In this document: positions 27,851 to 36,127 of the stretch, piece by piece
Numbering within the stretch: position 1 is the stretch's first letter
How the letters are laid out: every line of letters begins with the position of its first letter
DNA from: Cyclobacteriaceae bacterium
Lineage (GTDB): Bacteria > Bacteroidota > Bacteroidia > Cytophagales > Cyclobacteriaceae
Reading direction: 5' to 3'
DNA length: 64,000 nucleotides
Assembly (NCBI GenBank): GCA_020436085.1
Contig: JAGQYM010000010.1
Coordinates: 1 to 64,000 of the forward strand
The notes under the pieces: generated by a model
Database searches by the model: none
Told to the model about the DNA's origin: nothing
What the model saw: the letters and a program-made list of their open reading frames with translations, nothing else
Program-made: the position numbers and the translations under genes

Positions 27851-28774
27851 ATGAGCCCATCATCGAAACAACTTTGGGGTATCGACCTTGGCGGGACTAA
27901 GATTGAAGGGGCCATCCTAGAGTCGCCTGATAGCAGCAAGACACTGTTCAGGGATCGGTTGCCCACAGAAACTCACAAAGGTTACGAACACGTCCTTAAC
28001 CAGATTTCCAGTGTGGTAGACATGATGAAAGCGGCCGCGGGTTATACGCCAGAAAGAATCGGAATCGGCACGCCCGGCACGATGGATCCCACTACCGGAC
28101 TTTTCAAAAACAGTAACTCAGCCGTGTTGAATTTCAAACCCCTGCAAGCTGACTTGCAGAAGTTGATAGGGGTTGAAGTGGTAAGTGCAAACGATGCTAA
28201 TTGTTTTGCCTTGGCGGAGACGAGACTTGGAGTTGTTCGCCAAAACTTTCCGGACGCTAAAGTTGTGTTTGGTGTCATCATGGGCACAGGTGCAGGAGGC
28301 GGAGTCGTAGTAGAAGGAAAAGTAATTCAGGGCAAGCAAGGCATAGCAGGAGAGTGGGGACACAACTTCCTGGATGAGTCTGGAGGCAAGTGTTATTGCG
28401 GCAAAATAGGTTGTGTCGAAAACATAATAGCCGGCCCCGCTCTTGAGAAATTTTATCACGAAAAGAGTGGAACTGAAAAAAAACTAAAGGAAATTGTTGG
28501 GCTGGCGAAGAGTGGCACGGACCCGGTAGCCGTGGAGACTATTGGGAGATTGCACAAGATGTTTGGCAAGGCCATTAGTGTGGTAATTAATATTCTTGAT
28601 CCGGATGTAATCGTGATCGGAGGTGGGGTTGGCAATATTGATTCATTGTATACAAAAGGTGTTGAACAAATTAAGGACTATGTATTTAACGACAGGCTGG
28701 ATACCCCGGTAGTGAGGCCGGCATTAGGCGATAGTGCGGGTGTATTTGGCGCTGCTTTCTTGGTAGAAAAATAA
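27851..28774 (+). CDS. ROK-family sugar kinase (glucokinase-like)
   Basis: About 307 residues from the ATG at 27851 (MSPSSKQLWGIDLGGTKIEG); an earlier in-frame start at 27818 would overlap the transporter gene and adds no conserved sequence. The phosphate-binding loop GIDLGGTKIEGAI is at residues 10-22. VSANDANCFALAE contains the catalytic Asp, and GEWGHNFL followed by CYCGKIGCVE is the ROK zinc-binding signature. Phosphorylation of glucose or a related hexose at C6 with ATP is likely. It differs clearly from the second ROK kinase at 51019-51996. It is the penultimate gene of the SusCD operon. Confidence 0.88.
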   Translation: MSPSSKQLWGIDLGGTKIEGAILESPDSSKTLFRDRLPTETHKGYEHVLNQISSVVDMMKAAAGYTPERIGIGTPGTMDPTTGLFKNSNSAVLNFKPLQADLQKLIGVEVVSANDANCFALAETRLGVVRQNFPDAKVVFGVIMGTGAGGGVVVEGKVIQGKQGIAGEWGHNFLDESGGKCYCGKIGCVENIIAGPALEKFYHEKSGTEKKLKEIVGLAKSGTDPVAVETIGRLHKMFGKAISVVINILDPDVIVIGGGVGNIDSLYTKGVEQIKDYVFNDRLDTPVVRPALGDSAGVFGAAFLVEK

Positions 28775-28780
28775 ACGCGT

Positions 28781-29752
28781 ATGACAAAAATAGCCATCCT
28801 CGGACCAATCCCTCGCGACCACATTGTTACACACAATGGCGACCTTATTCAAAAGTGGGGCTGTGTTACTCATCCGGTAATTGCGCTGTCGATCATGGCA
28901 GGGGAGCAGATCGAAATTGTTCCCGTCTGTCATGTGCGGAAAGTTGACCTTGACAACGTGAAAGAAGTCTTCGCGGGTTACAAGGGAATCAACACGAAAC
29001 ACGTTACTACCAAAAATGATCAGGGCGATATCATCAGTTTGAAATTCCTCGACATGAATAACAGGGTCGAGCGTCAAACGGGATTTATGGACCCGATCGT
29101 TCCCGATGATGTTAAAGATTTGATGGATTGTGATGCCTTTGTGTTTATTCCGATCAGCGACTACGAGATATCTCTCGATACACTGAAACTCATTAAGAAG
29201 AAAAGTAAGGGCACAATTATTTTTGATGCACACGGACCTACTACTGCCTGTCTATTCAATGGCGAACGTCATCGCAAGTTCTGGATCGATCGCGATCAGT
29301 GGCTTCCTTATATCGATGTGCTGAAAATGAATCTTGAAGAAGCTCATGCCTCCTGGTTTAAGAAAGAGTATGAGTCAAGTGACTACGTAGTGTCACCGGG
29401 ACTTGACCGTGGGGAGATGACCAGGTTTGCCACGCACTGTATTTCATTGGGTGTTAAGTGTGTTTACATCACAGCAGACTCCACAGGATGTTTGGCCTAC
29501 TATAAGGAGAAGGGAAAAATAGTAGAAGAAATGATTCCTGCCGTCAAGGTAAAGCAAGTGATTGACACGACAGGCTGTGGAGATTCATTTGCCGGTGGCG
29601 TTGGCTTTGGTTTGATGGAAAACAAAACGGACTACATCAAAGCAGGCCGCTATGGAAATGTGCTAGGCGCACTGCGCACACAAGGAAAAACATTTGACGT
29701 GTTTAAGCCACTAGATGAGGTGAAGAAGATCATGGAGAAGTCGGCAGTTTGA
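28781..29752 (+). CDS. PfkB-family carbohydrate kinase
   Basis: A 323-residue ribokinase-fold kinase, last gene of the long operon. The C-terminal PfkB signature DTTGCGDSFAGGVGFG carries the anion-hole glycines and catalytic Asp. The middle (KGTIIFDAHGPTTACLFNGE, MNLEEA) fits the family. Substrate is uncertain; ribokinase, fructokinase and inosine kinase types share this fold, and the N-terminus MTKIAILGPIPRDHIVTHNG is that of an atypical subgroup. The last 300 bases plus 10 beyond the stop are repeated at 30468-30778 with about 31 differences, mostly synonymous, so this gene's 3' end may have been replaced or reconstituted when the HepT/MntA module arrived. The full-length reading frame is intact and its GG motif is preserved, so it is probably functional. 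Confidence 0.88.
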   Translation: MTKIAILGPIPRDHIVTHNGDLIQKWGCVTHPVIALSIMAGEQIEIVPVCHVRKVDLDNVKEVFAGYKGINTKHVTTKNDQGDIISLKFLDMNNRVERQTGFMDPIVPDDVKDLMDCDAFVFIPISDYEISLDTLKLIKKKSKGTIIFDAHGPTTACLFNGERHRKFWIDRDQWLPYIDVLKMNLEEAHASWFKKEYESSDYVVSPGLDRGEMTRFATHCISLGVKCVYITADSTGCLAYYKEKGKIVEEMIPAVKVKQVIDTTGCGDSFAGGVGFGLMENKTDYIKAGRYGNVLGALRTQGKTFDVFKPLDEVKKIMEKSAV

Positions 29753-29762
29753 TGCTTTAGTG
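29452..29762 (+). repeat. 311-bp direct repeat, left copy (3' end of PfkB gene)
   Basis: This segment aligns without gaps to 30468-30778; I count about 31 mismatches, or 90% identity. The two copies bracket the HepT/MntA pair. The match begins at TGTTAAGTGTG and ends about 10 bases beyond the stop codon. Nearly all differences fall in third codon positions. Confidence 0.93.
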
Positions 29763-29770
29763 GCTTGGTA

Positions 29771-29792
29771 TGTGTAAGGCCGCACTTACACA
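29771..29792. terminator. Stem-loop between convergent PfkB and hepT genes
   Basis: TGTGTAAG (29771-29778) and CTTACACA (29785-29792) pair as an 8-bp stem with a 6-base loop. There is no T-run after it, so it may be an inefficient or bidirectional terminator. It lies only 9 bases beyond the left copy of the direct repeat and is absent after the right copy, so it seems to belong to the inserted toxin-antitoxin segment. Confidence 0.45.
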
Positions 29793-29799
29793 GAGCGTG

Positions 29800-30132
29800 T
29801 CAGCTCAATAATTCTTTGACTTCTTTCTCAAGGTCAGGCAAGTTTCTCATTATTATCCCCCAGAGGATGTCCTCAGAAACAGAATCATATCCATGAATTA
29901 TTCTATTTCTTGTGTCCACAATTTTTCTGGTGTGACTGATCTTGATGTTAGGATCTGCTTTGAGAATTCTGCTCATGGCTTCTCCAATAATTTCAATATT
30001 TCTTTCAACCGCCCTTTTGGTTTTTATGTCCTTTTGAAAATTCTTGAAGTTTTTTTCATCAGGCATAAATGAATTGATTTCTCCAATTGCCTGTTCAATG
30101 TCTCTAAGCCAGGTTTTCACCTCATTGTCCAT
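29800..30132 (-). CDS. hepT: HepT-like HEPN-domain ribonuclease toxin
   Basis: A 110-residue DUF86/HEPN protein starting at the ATG at 30132-30130 (MDNEVKTWLRDIEQAI). The catalytic RNase motif RX4HXY is perfect: Arg75 ... His80-Gly-Tyr82 in TRNRIIHGY. HepT toxins cleave RNA, tRNA in the best-known case, and are silenced by the partner nucleotidyltransferase MntA, which AMPylates the tyrosine of this motif. The gene overlaps mntA by 11 bases, with mntA first, the normal order. The length fits the family. The pair stands between two copies of a kinase 3' end, which supports horizontal acquisition. Confidence 0.92.
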   Translation of the reverse strand: MDNEVKTWLRDIEQAIGEINSFMPDEKNFKNFQKDIKTKRAVERNIEIIGEAMSRILKADPNIKISHTRKIVDTRNRIIHGYDSVSEDILWGIIMRNLPDLEKEVKELLS

Positions 30133-30424
30133 AGATGAGAACTTTCGATTTGTCAATATTCTCTTTCAGGAATGGATTTTTGATGGCCTTGCTCTCCAAG
30201 AGGTCGATTTGCCTATTTAATATTCTCTCCAATTCAAATTTCAGGTCAAAATAGTTGTCGGTATACTCAAAGGGATCATTTGTTTCAAAATCAACTATTA
30301 AGTCCACATCACTGTCCAGGGTAAATCTTGTTGTATTAACTGAACCGAATGAATACAGAGTCTTGACCTTGTGATTTTCACAAAGCCTTTGAATTTGTTC
30401 TTTATATGTCTCCAGTAGTCCCAT
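30122..30424 (-). CDS. mntA: MntA-like nucleotidyltransferase antitoxin
   Basis: A 100-residue minimal nucleotidyltransferase from the ATG at 30424-30422 (MGLLETYKEQIQRLCENHKV). The MNT signature GSX10DXD is exact: Gly27-Ser28, then Asp39 and Asp41 in YSFGSVNTTRFTLDSDVDL. These residues hold Mg-ATP. In characterised systems the antitoxin AMPylates HepT and so blocks its RNase site. The segment is AT-richer than the flanking metabolic genes. The start lies 44 bases from the edge of the right-hand direct repeat, so its promoter must lie in that short stretch or in the repeat itself. Confidence 0.92.
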   Translation of the reverse strand: MGLLETYKEQIQRLCENHKVKTLYSFGSVNTTRFTLDSDVDLIVDFETNDPFEYTDNYFDLKFELERILNRQIDLLESKAIKNPFLKENIDKSKVLIYGQ

Positions 30425-30467
30425 GGTCAAATTTACTCAATTTTTAACCGAAATTTTGAGGGGTGCT

Positions 30468-30768
30468 TGTTAAGTGTGTTTATGTCACAGCAGACTCTAC
30501 AGGATGTTTGGCCTATTATAAAGAGAAGGGAAAAATAGTAGAAGAAATGATTCCAGCCGTCAAGGTAAAGCAGGTGATCGATACGACAGGTTGCGGGGAT
30601 TCTTTTGCCGTTGGTGTTGGCTTTGGACTGATGGAAAACAAGACAGACTACATCAAGGCAGGCCGCTATGGAAATGTGCTGGGAGCATTGCGTATTCAAG
30701 GAAAAACATTTGATGTGTTTAAGCCGCTAGATGAGGTGAGGAAGATCATGGAGAAGTCGGCAGTTTGA
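30468..30768 (+). pseudogene. Truncated duplicate of the PfkB kinase C-terminus
   Basis: This is an open 3' fragment encoding the last 100 or so residues of the PfkB kinase, with the same stop position as the full gene and no N-terminal two thirds. It retains DTTGCGDSFAVGVGFG, with Gly-to-Val in the anion-hole region. By eye only 4 residues differ from the intact copy (Ile/Val, Gly/Val, Thr/Ile, Lys/Arg) against about 25 synonymous changes, so the two copies diverged as functional genes before this one was truncated. It is unlikely to make an active enzyme. An in-frame GTG at 30463 could allow translation but has no clear signal. Confidence 0.85.
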
Positions 30769-30778
30769 GGCTTTGGTG
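30468..30778 (+). repeat. 311-bp direct repeat, right copy
   Basis: This is the right-hand partner of 29452-29762, with the same length and no indels. Together they enclose 705 bases that hold the HepT/MntA pair. No transposase, integrase or short terminal inverted repeat is visible, so the arrangement is more like insertion by homologous recombination through a related kinase gene than a transposon. Confidence 0.93.
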
Positions 30779-30796
30779 ATTTGACTATAAAATAAT

Positions 30797-30826
30797 AAGG
30801 AGCGCCAGTGATAGTCAGCGCTCCTT
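30797..30826. terminator. Bidirectional intrinsic terminator candidate
   Basis: AAGGAGCGC (30797-30805) pairs with GCGCTCCTT (30818-30826) over 9 bp with a 12-base loop. Read on the minus strand it is followed by TTATTATTTTA, a fair T-tract, so it would end the MFS gene at 30843-32072. On the plus strand the tail is weaker. Confidence 0.75.
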
Positions 30827-30842
30827 GATTTATTGAATTTCC

Positions 30843-32072
30843 TTATTTCTTATACTCGATCGCTTCGTTTTTGAAGAAGATCACGAAGATGACCAACACA
30901 CCAAAGGCAAAGATGGCTGGGAACGTCCAGATGCCAACCCAGTTGTGCGTGCTATCGGCAAGGAGGTAGGAATCCGTAATCTTACCTGCCACCCAGAATC
31001 CGATGAGCATTCCGAAGCCATAGGTTGCCAACGTGATCAAGCCCTGCGCTGCACTCTTAAATTTTTCTCCCGCCTTGGAGTCGGTGTAGATTTGTCCGGA
31101 GACAAAAAAGAAGTCGTAACAAATACCGTGAAGCGCGATTCCGAGGATGAGCATAAAGGCCAGGTCTCCGGAATTACCATACGCAAACAGGAGATAGCGC
31201 AGCGTCCATGCCAGCATACCGGCTACAATCGTCATCTTAAAACCAAATCGCTTGAAGAAGAATGGCAACGCCAGCATGAACAGCACTTCAGAAGTTTGGC
31301 CAATGGTCATCTTACCAGTCGGATTGTTTACACCTATCTCAGCCAGGAATGGATTAGCATTTTGATAATAGAAAGCTAAAGGAATACAGATCAACACAGA
31401 CGAAACGAAAAAGATGAGGAAGTTTCGATCCTTCAATAGCTTCAAAGCATCGAGTCCCAAAATCGTTGCCAGGCTAACTTTTTCATTTCTGTCGGCAGTA
31501 GGAGGGGTTTTGGGTAATGTGAGACTAAATAGACCAAGCGCAGCGGAAGCAACTGCTACCATCAGGAAAGTATTCTTTAACATCCCTTGCGCTCTCGCAT
31601 CAGGTGAATCCCAAAGAAAGATATAGCTGATCGTAAGACCCGCTACAATCCATCCAATCGTTCCGAACACACGAACCAAAGAAAACTCTTTGGCAGGATC
31701 TTTCATTTGATTGAAAGAAATGGAGTTCACCAGGGCCAACGTGGGCATGTAAATAATCATGTACCCAAGCACATAAGGATAGAAGCCGTCAAAGTCCACA
31801 GAAGCGTACATCTGATACATTAAAACCGCGCCCACCAGGTGTAGTACCGCGAGGATACGCTCAGCGTTAAAGTACCGATCGGCAATCAGCCCGATAATAA
31901 ATGGTGCGATGATGGCACCCCAGGATTGAGTAGAAAATGCAACGGCAATTTCACCGCCACTCGCATGAAGATTATCACCTAAGAAAGTACCTAGCGTGAC
32001 AAACCAGCCGCCCCAAATGAAGAATTCGAGGAACATCATAAAGGACAATTGTACTTTGACTGTTGTATTCAT
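30843..32072 (-). CDS. MFS transporter, nucleoside:H+ symporter-like (NupG-type fold)
   Basis: About 409 residues with roughly 12 membrane segments. I start at the ATG at 32072-32070 (MNTTVKVQLSFMMFLEFFIW); the longer frame adds a hydrophilic stretch without support. The FFIWGGWFVTLGTFLG first helix and GLIADRYFNAERILA loop are typical of the nucleoside-permease branch of MFS. In Bacteroidota, members of this branch are often found beside Gfo/Idh dehydrogenases and sugar-phosphate isomerases and may carry modified sugars and not nucleosides. It is divergent to the Gfo/Idh operon with a perfect LacI-type operator in between, so import of a keto-sugar or glycoside is plausible (inference). Confidence 0.85.
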   Translation of the reverse strand: MNTTVKVQLSFMMFLEFFIWGGWFVTLGTFLGDNLHASGGEIAVAFSTQSWGAIIAPFIIGLIADRYFNAERILAVLHLVGAVLMYQMYASVDFDGFYPYVLGYMIIYMPTLALVNSISFNQMKDPAKEFSLVRVFGTIGWIVAGLTISYIFLWDSPDARAQGMLKNTFLMVAVASAALGLFSLTLPKTPPTADRNEKVSLATILGLDALKLLKDRNFLIFFVSSVLICIPLAFYYQNANPFLAEIGVNNPTGKMTIGQTSEVLFMLALPFFFKRFGFKMTIVAGMLAWTLRYLLFAYGNSGDLAFMLILGIALHGICYDFFFVSGQIYTDSKAGEKFKSAAQGLITLATYGFGMLIGFWVAGKITDSYLLADSTHNWVGIWTFPAIFAFGVLVIFVIFFKNEAIEYKK

Positions 32073-32206
32073 TTTTTCAGTTTTTTGGTCGTTAGCCTTG
32101 TGGTAGAAGCACAATAGCACATCACGGTGAAGTAGCGCGCCATTGACTTTATTCCAACATTTAAGATTGCACGAATAAATCGATTGCGCAAGACCTCAGT
32201 CCTAAA

Positions 32207-32220
32207 TGCAAACGTTTGCA
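32207..32220. promoter_or_regulatory. LacI-type operator in the divergent MFS / Gfo-Idh promoter region
   Basis: TGCAAACGTTTGCA is a perfect 14-bp palindrome containing the same 12-bp core as at 2871 and 7261. It lies 64 bases before the Gfo/Idh ATG and about 135 bases from the MFS ATG. It is the main evidence that the 3-keto module shares control with the alpha-glucan genes. Confidence 0.75.
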
Positions 32221-32283
32221 GAAAAACTTATGGCCCACTATTTAAGTCTTTTGGATATATTGCTTCTAAACGATTCTGGCTAA

Positions 32284-33438
32284 ATGAAGAAGAGAAAACT
32301 TCGAATGGGAATGATAGGTGGAGGTCCTGATGCGTTCATCGGGGCTGTCCACAGAAAGGCTGCCGCCCTGGATGGAGAGATTGATCTGGTGTGTGGAGCC
32401 TTTAGTAGTAACCCCACGAAATCAGCGGAGGCGGGTAAGGCTTTGTACCTCAACTCCGACCGAGTCTATGAATCATACAGTACCATGATTCGCGAAGAGA
32501 AGAAGCTACCTGAAGGTGAGCGCATGGACTTTGTCGCGATCGTTACGCCCAATCATGTGCATTTTGATCCTGCCAGGGAAGCACTTGAAAATGGCTTTCA
32601 CGTCATCATCGATAAGCCTCTTACTTTATCACTGGGTGAGGCCAAGAAACTGAAATCCATTGTTGAAAAATCAGGACTTGTGCTTGCCGTCACGCATGCC
32701 TACGTGGGATATCCAATGGTGAAAGAAGCAAAGCATCTTATAAAATCTGGCAAACTCGGAAAGATTAGAAAAGTATTTGTTGAGTATCCACAAGGATGGC
32801 TCGCTACACCAGTGGAGAAATCAGGGCAGAAGCAGGCGGGATGGAGAACTGACCCCAAGCGCTCTGGAGCTGGTGGCGCGATAGGTGATATCGGTACGCA
32901 CGCAGCTCACTTGGCTGAGTATGTTTCCGGACTAAATATTATTGAGGTTTGTGCAGAGTTAAATGCAGTTATCAAAGGAAGACTGTTGGATGACGACAGC
33001 GCCATGTTGCTTCGTTTTGAAAATGAGGTAACAGGTACGTTGATCGCCACGCAGGTTGCTGCCGGAGAGGAGAACAATCTTAAGATCAGAGTGTATGGTG
33101 AAAAGGGTGGATTGGAGTGGCGTCAGGAAGAGCCAAATACCCTGGTTGTAAGAAGCCTCGATGGACCCACTCAGATATACCGAACTGGCTTACCCTACTT
33201 GTGTGATCAGGCCAAGTTGAATACGCGTGTGCCGTCAGGGCATCCGGAAGGTTATCTCGAAGCATTCGCTAATATCTACCTGGCTTTCTCAAGAGCGGTA
33301 CGCGATTATAAACCTGGTAAGAAATTAAACATGTCGAAATATGATTTTCCGGATGTTGATGAAGGAGTGAGGGGAATGGCTTTTGTAGAAGGCGTGGTGA
33401 AATCATCAAAGTCAAAACAAAAATGGGTTAAAATCTAA
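32284..33438 (+). CDS. Gfo/Idh/MocA-family NAD(P)-dependent sugar dehydrogenase
   Basis: A 384-residue oxidoreductase. The Rossmann start MGMIGGGPDAFIGAVHRKAA binds NAD(P); VTPNHVH and HVIIDKPLTLS (the EKP-type motif, here DKP) and GAIGDIGTHAAHLAEY with the catalytic His region are all present. Members oxidise or reduce secondary hydroxyls of sugars, often at C3. It begins a five-gene plus-strand run with two isomerase-like proteins and a DUF1080 protein, a known combination for breakdown through 3-keto-glycosides. No signal peptide, so cytoplasmic; here it could reduce 3-keto-glucose to glucose. The direction and cofactor are inference. Confidence 0.9.
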   Translation: MKKRKLRMGMIGGGPDAFIGAVHRKAAALDGEIDLVCGAFSSNPTKSAEAGKALYLNSDRVYESYSTMIREEKKLPEGERMDFVAIVTPNHVHFDPAREALENGFHVIIDKPLTLSLGEAKKLKSIVEKSGLVLAVTHAYVGYPMVKEAKHLIKSGKLGKIRKVFVEYPQGWLATPVEKSGQKQAGWRTDPKRSGAGGAIGDIGTHAAHLAEYVSGLNIIEVCAELNAVIKGRLLDDDSAMLLRFENEVTGTLIATQVAAGEENNLKIRVYGEKGGLEWRQEEPNTLVVRSLDGPTQIYRTGLPYLCDQAKLNTRVPSGHPEGYLEAFANIYLAFSRAVRDYKPGKKLNMSKYDFPDVDEGVRGMAFVEGVVKSSKSKQKWVKI

Positions 33439-33441
33439 TAG

Positions 33442-34494
33442 ATGAAAACGATTAAAGGACCTGCTGTTTTTCTTGCTCAATTTTTAGGTGACAAGGCTCC
33501 ATTTAATAAGATGGAGTCAATTTGCAAGTGGGCGGCTTCGCTTGGATTTAAGGCAGTACAAATACCCACTGGCGAAGAGCGATGCATTGATCTGAAGAAG
33601 GTAGCTGAAAGCAAGACGTTTGCTGATGAGTACAAGGGCAAGATTGAGGAGTGTGGCGTCACAATTTCTGAATTGAGTACACATATTCAGGGACAGCTTG
33701 TAGCTGTTCATCCTGCTGACAATCTCATCTTTGACAATTTTGCTCCAAAGAAATTGAGAGGCAATTACAAAGCCAGAACGGAATGGGCAGTAGACCAGGT
33801 AAAGCTGGCGGCAAAGGCAAGCAAAAACCTCGGACTCAAGGCGCACGCTACTTTTTCGGGTGCGCTACTTTGGCATACGATGAACCCATGGCCACAAAGA
33901 CCTGCCGGATTAGTCGAAGCAGGATTTAAGGAACTGGCCAAGAGATGGCTTCCCATTCTCAATGCTTTCGATAAGGTAGGAGTGGATGTGTGCTACGAAA
34001 TTCATCCGGGAGAGGATCTTCACGATGGTGTTACGTTCGAACGTTTTCTTGAAGCAACTAAAAATCACCCACGGGCAAAGATTCTCTACGACCCCAGCCA
34101 CTTTATCCTCCAGCAACTTGACTATCTGCAATACATCGACATCTACCATGAATACATCAAGATGTTCCATGTGAAGGATGCGGAATTTAACCCAACGGGC
34201 AGAAGCGGAGCTTACGGTGGTTATCAGGATTGGATTGATCGCCCGGGACGATTCAGGTCGCCCGGTGATGGACAGGTAAACTGGAAGTCAATCTTCTCTA
34301 AGCTAACGCAGTATGGATATGACGGATGGGCTGTGCTCGAATGGGAGTGCTGCATCAAACATCCCGAGCAAGGAGCGAAGGAGGGAGCGAAGTTGATTAG
34401 CGATCACATCATCCGCGTGACGGACAAGACATTTGACGACTTTGCATCTGCAGGGTCAGATAAGAATTTGAACAAGAAACTTTTAGGCCTTTAA
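33442..34494 (+). CDS. Sugar phosphate isomerase/epimerase-like TIM barrel (cytoplasmic)
   Basis: A 350-residue xylose-isomerase-like TIM barrel that starts 3 bases after the previous stop. Metal-binding elements are visible: CYEIHPGEDLHDG, ILYDPSHFIL, KMFHVKDAEFNP and WAVLEWECC, giving the Glu/Asp/His set of the AP_endonuc_2 family. No signal peptide. Family members isomerise or epimerise sugars or keto-sugars through a divalent metal. Its place directly behind the Gfo/Idh gene suggests processing of the same 3-keto intermediate. The precise reaction is unknown. Confidence 0.87.
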   Translation: MKTIKGPAVFLAQFLGDKAPFNKMESICKWAASLGFKAVQIPTGEERCIDLKKVAESKTFADEYKGKIEECGVTISELSTHIQGQLVAVHPADNLIFDNFAPKKLRGNYKARTEWAVDQVKLAAKASKNLGLKAHATFSGALLWHTMNPWPQRPAGLVEAGFKELAKRWLPILNAFDKVGVDVCYEIHPGEDLHDGVTFERFLEATKNHPRAKILYDPSHFILQQLDYLQYIDIYHEYIKMFHVKDAEFNPTGRSGAYGGYQDWIDRPGRFRSPGDGQVNWKSIFSKLTQYGYDGWAVLEWECCIKHPEQGAKEGAKLISDHIIRVTDKTFDDFASAGSDKNLNKKLLGL

Positions 34495-34516
34495 GCTGTA
34501 AGCAACTAAACTAACT

Positions 34517-35251
34517 ATGAGGATTTTATTAATCGCACTTGTGTTCCTGGCTGGGTGCTCAGGTAAAAATCAAAATGAATCTGCAGAATCTACCGAGTCT
34601 GCCACTACAGAAACTCAGGCAAATGAAGAATGGGTGTCGCTGTTCGATGGAGCTTCGCTTGACGGATGGAGAAGTTATAAGTCAGATCAACCCGGAAGTG
34701 CGTGGAAAATAGATGACGGTGCCATTGTGCTTGATGATTCGAATATGGACGGTGGAGCGATTGTGGACGCAGGCAATTTGATGACCGTAAATGAATATGA
34801 AAATTTTGAGTTCAGCATCGAATGGAAGATCAGCCCTTGTGGTAATAGCGGAATTATGTTCAACGTGGTAGCTGACAGCACTTTTCAAGAGCCTTGGCAT
34901 ACAGGCCCTGAAATGCAGGTGCTTGACAACACATGCCATCCTGATGCAAAGATTATAAAGCATCGTGCAGGCGACTTGTACGACATGATTTCCTGTAGCA
35001 CCGAAACGGTGAAGCCAGCTGGTGAATGGAATGAAGTTAGAATCCTGTCGGATCAGGGTAAGCTTAAGTTTTGGCTGAATGGAGAAAATGTAGTTTCTGC
35101 TGATATGCGCGCACCGGAATGGGATGCGATGGTGGCCCAGAGCAAGTTCAAAGACCTTCCTTACTTCGGCAAGGCCCGAAAAGGCCATCTGGTGCTGCAA
35201 GACCATGGAAACAAAGTTTGGTATAGGAACATTAAAATCAGAGAACTTTAA
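34517..35251 (+). CDS. DUF1080 / 3-keto-disaccharide hydrolase-like lipoprotein
   Basis: A 244-residue lipoprotein (MRILLIALVFLAGCSGKNQN, lipobox FLAGC), then a Ser/Thr/Glu-rich linker and a concanavalin-like jelly roll (about 40-244). Family motifs: WVSLFDGASLDGWRSY, WKISPCGNSGIMFNV, GPEMQVLDNTCHPDA, GDLYDMI and LVLQDHGNKVWYRNIKI. The family (PF06439) includes enzymes that cleave 3-keto-glucosides after oxidation at C3. It is periplasmic or surface-bound, and would act on products of the GMC oxidoreductase encoded at 37623-39326. This is the gene that most directly points to a 3-keto pathway here. Confidence 0.9.
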   Translation: MRILLIALVFLAGCSGKNQNESAESTESATTETQANEEWVSLFDGASLDGWRSYKSDQPGSAWKIDDGAIVLDDSNMDGGAIVDAGNLMTVNEYENFEFSIEWKISPCGNSGIMFNVVADSTFQEPWHTGPEMQVLDNTCHPDAKIIKHRAGDLYDMISCSTETVKPAGEWNEVRILSDQGKLKFWLNGENVVSADMRAPEWDAMVAQSKFKDLPYFGKARKGHLVLQDHGNKVWYRNIKIREL

Positions 35252-35261
35252 AATCAATCTA

Positions 35262-36125
35262 ATGAATAGAAGAGAGTTCATTCAGCGGTCAGCTCTGGCA
35301 TCTGCGGGAGCCTACCTTTATGCCTGTGGAGCGAGCCCTGCCGTCTCCAAAACAATGGGTATTCAACTTTATACCTTAAGGAAAATTATTGGCGGAGATG
35401 TAAAGGGAACCATGCAGAAGGTGGCCGACATCGGCTTCAAAGAGCTGGAATGTTATTCTTACGGCAATGGCCAGATTTTTGGAATGCCTTATGGTGACTT
35501 TAATTCCATGATCAAAGACATGGGCATGAAGATCACGAGCGGACATTATAGCCTTGGGCTTGCGCACCCCGAACAACCCAGTACAATCACCAATGGATGG
35601 GAAGCGGCTGTGGAAGACGCGAAGAAGATAGGGCAGGAGTATATGGCTCTTGCCTACCTTGATCAAACAGAACGAGAAACCATTGACCAATACAAGCAGA
35701 CTTGTGAATTAGTAAACAAGGCGAACGAAACCTGTAAAAGTGCAGGCATCAAATTTGCCTATCACAATCATGACTTTGAGTTTGTAGAAATAGACGGCCA
35801 AATTCCTTACGATGTCATGTTACAGGAGCTTGATCCTTCAATCTCAATGGAACTCGACCTGTACTGGATAACTTATGCTGGTAAAGATCCATTTGCGTAC
35901 TTTAATCAGTACCCCGGTCGATTCCAGCAATGGCATGTGAAGGACATGGACAAAGCGGATCCTAAAATGCAGGCTGATGTGGGATCTGGATCAATTGACT
36001 TTAAAGCAATTTTTGCGAAAGCTGAGCAAGCCGGACTCGTTCACTTCTATTTGGAGCAGGAGAACTACCCGTCTTCAGAATTTGAAAGTGTAACCAATGG
36101 ATACAACTATTTGAAAACAATCTGA
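35262..36125 (+). CDS. Secreted sugar phosphate isomerase/epimerase-like protein
   Basis: About 287 residues starting at the ATG at 35262; the longer frame reads back through the DUF1080 gene and is not real there. The N-terminus MNRREFIQRSALASAGAYLY has a twin-arginine motif and then a Cys that could be lipidated, so it is exported. TIM-barrel motifs follow: MGIQLYTLRKII, KFAYHNHDFEF, SISMELDLYWI, WHVKDMD and HFYLEQENYP. It belongs to the same AP_endonuc_2 family as its neighbours. A periplasmic role on keto-sugars is inference. Confidence 0.87.
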   Translation: MNRREFIQRSALASAGAYLYACGASPAVSKTMGIQLYTLRKIIGGDVKGTMQKVADIGFKELECYSYGNGQIFGMPYGDFNSMIKDMGMKITSGHYSLGLAHPEQPSTITNGWEAAVEDAKKIGQEYMALAYLDQTERETIDQYKQTCELVNKANETCKSAGIKFAYHNHDFEFVEIDGQIPYDVMLQELDPSISMELDLYWITYAGKDPFAYFNQYPGRFQQWHVKDMDKADPKMQADVGSGSIDFKAIFAKAEQAGLVHFYLEQENYPSSEFESVTNGYNYLKTI

Positions 36126-36127
36126 TC

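Noticed and set aside
29450-30780. Interpretation of the duplicated kinase ends as a transposon
   Set aside because: There is no transposase or integrase and no short terminal inverted repeat; the repeats are diverged coding sequence, not element ends.
34682-35281. Minus-strand 199-residue frame opposite the DUF1080 gene
   Set aside because: It is antisense to a clear lipoprotein gene with conserved motifs, and shows no coherent domain.
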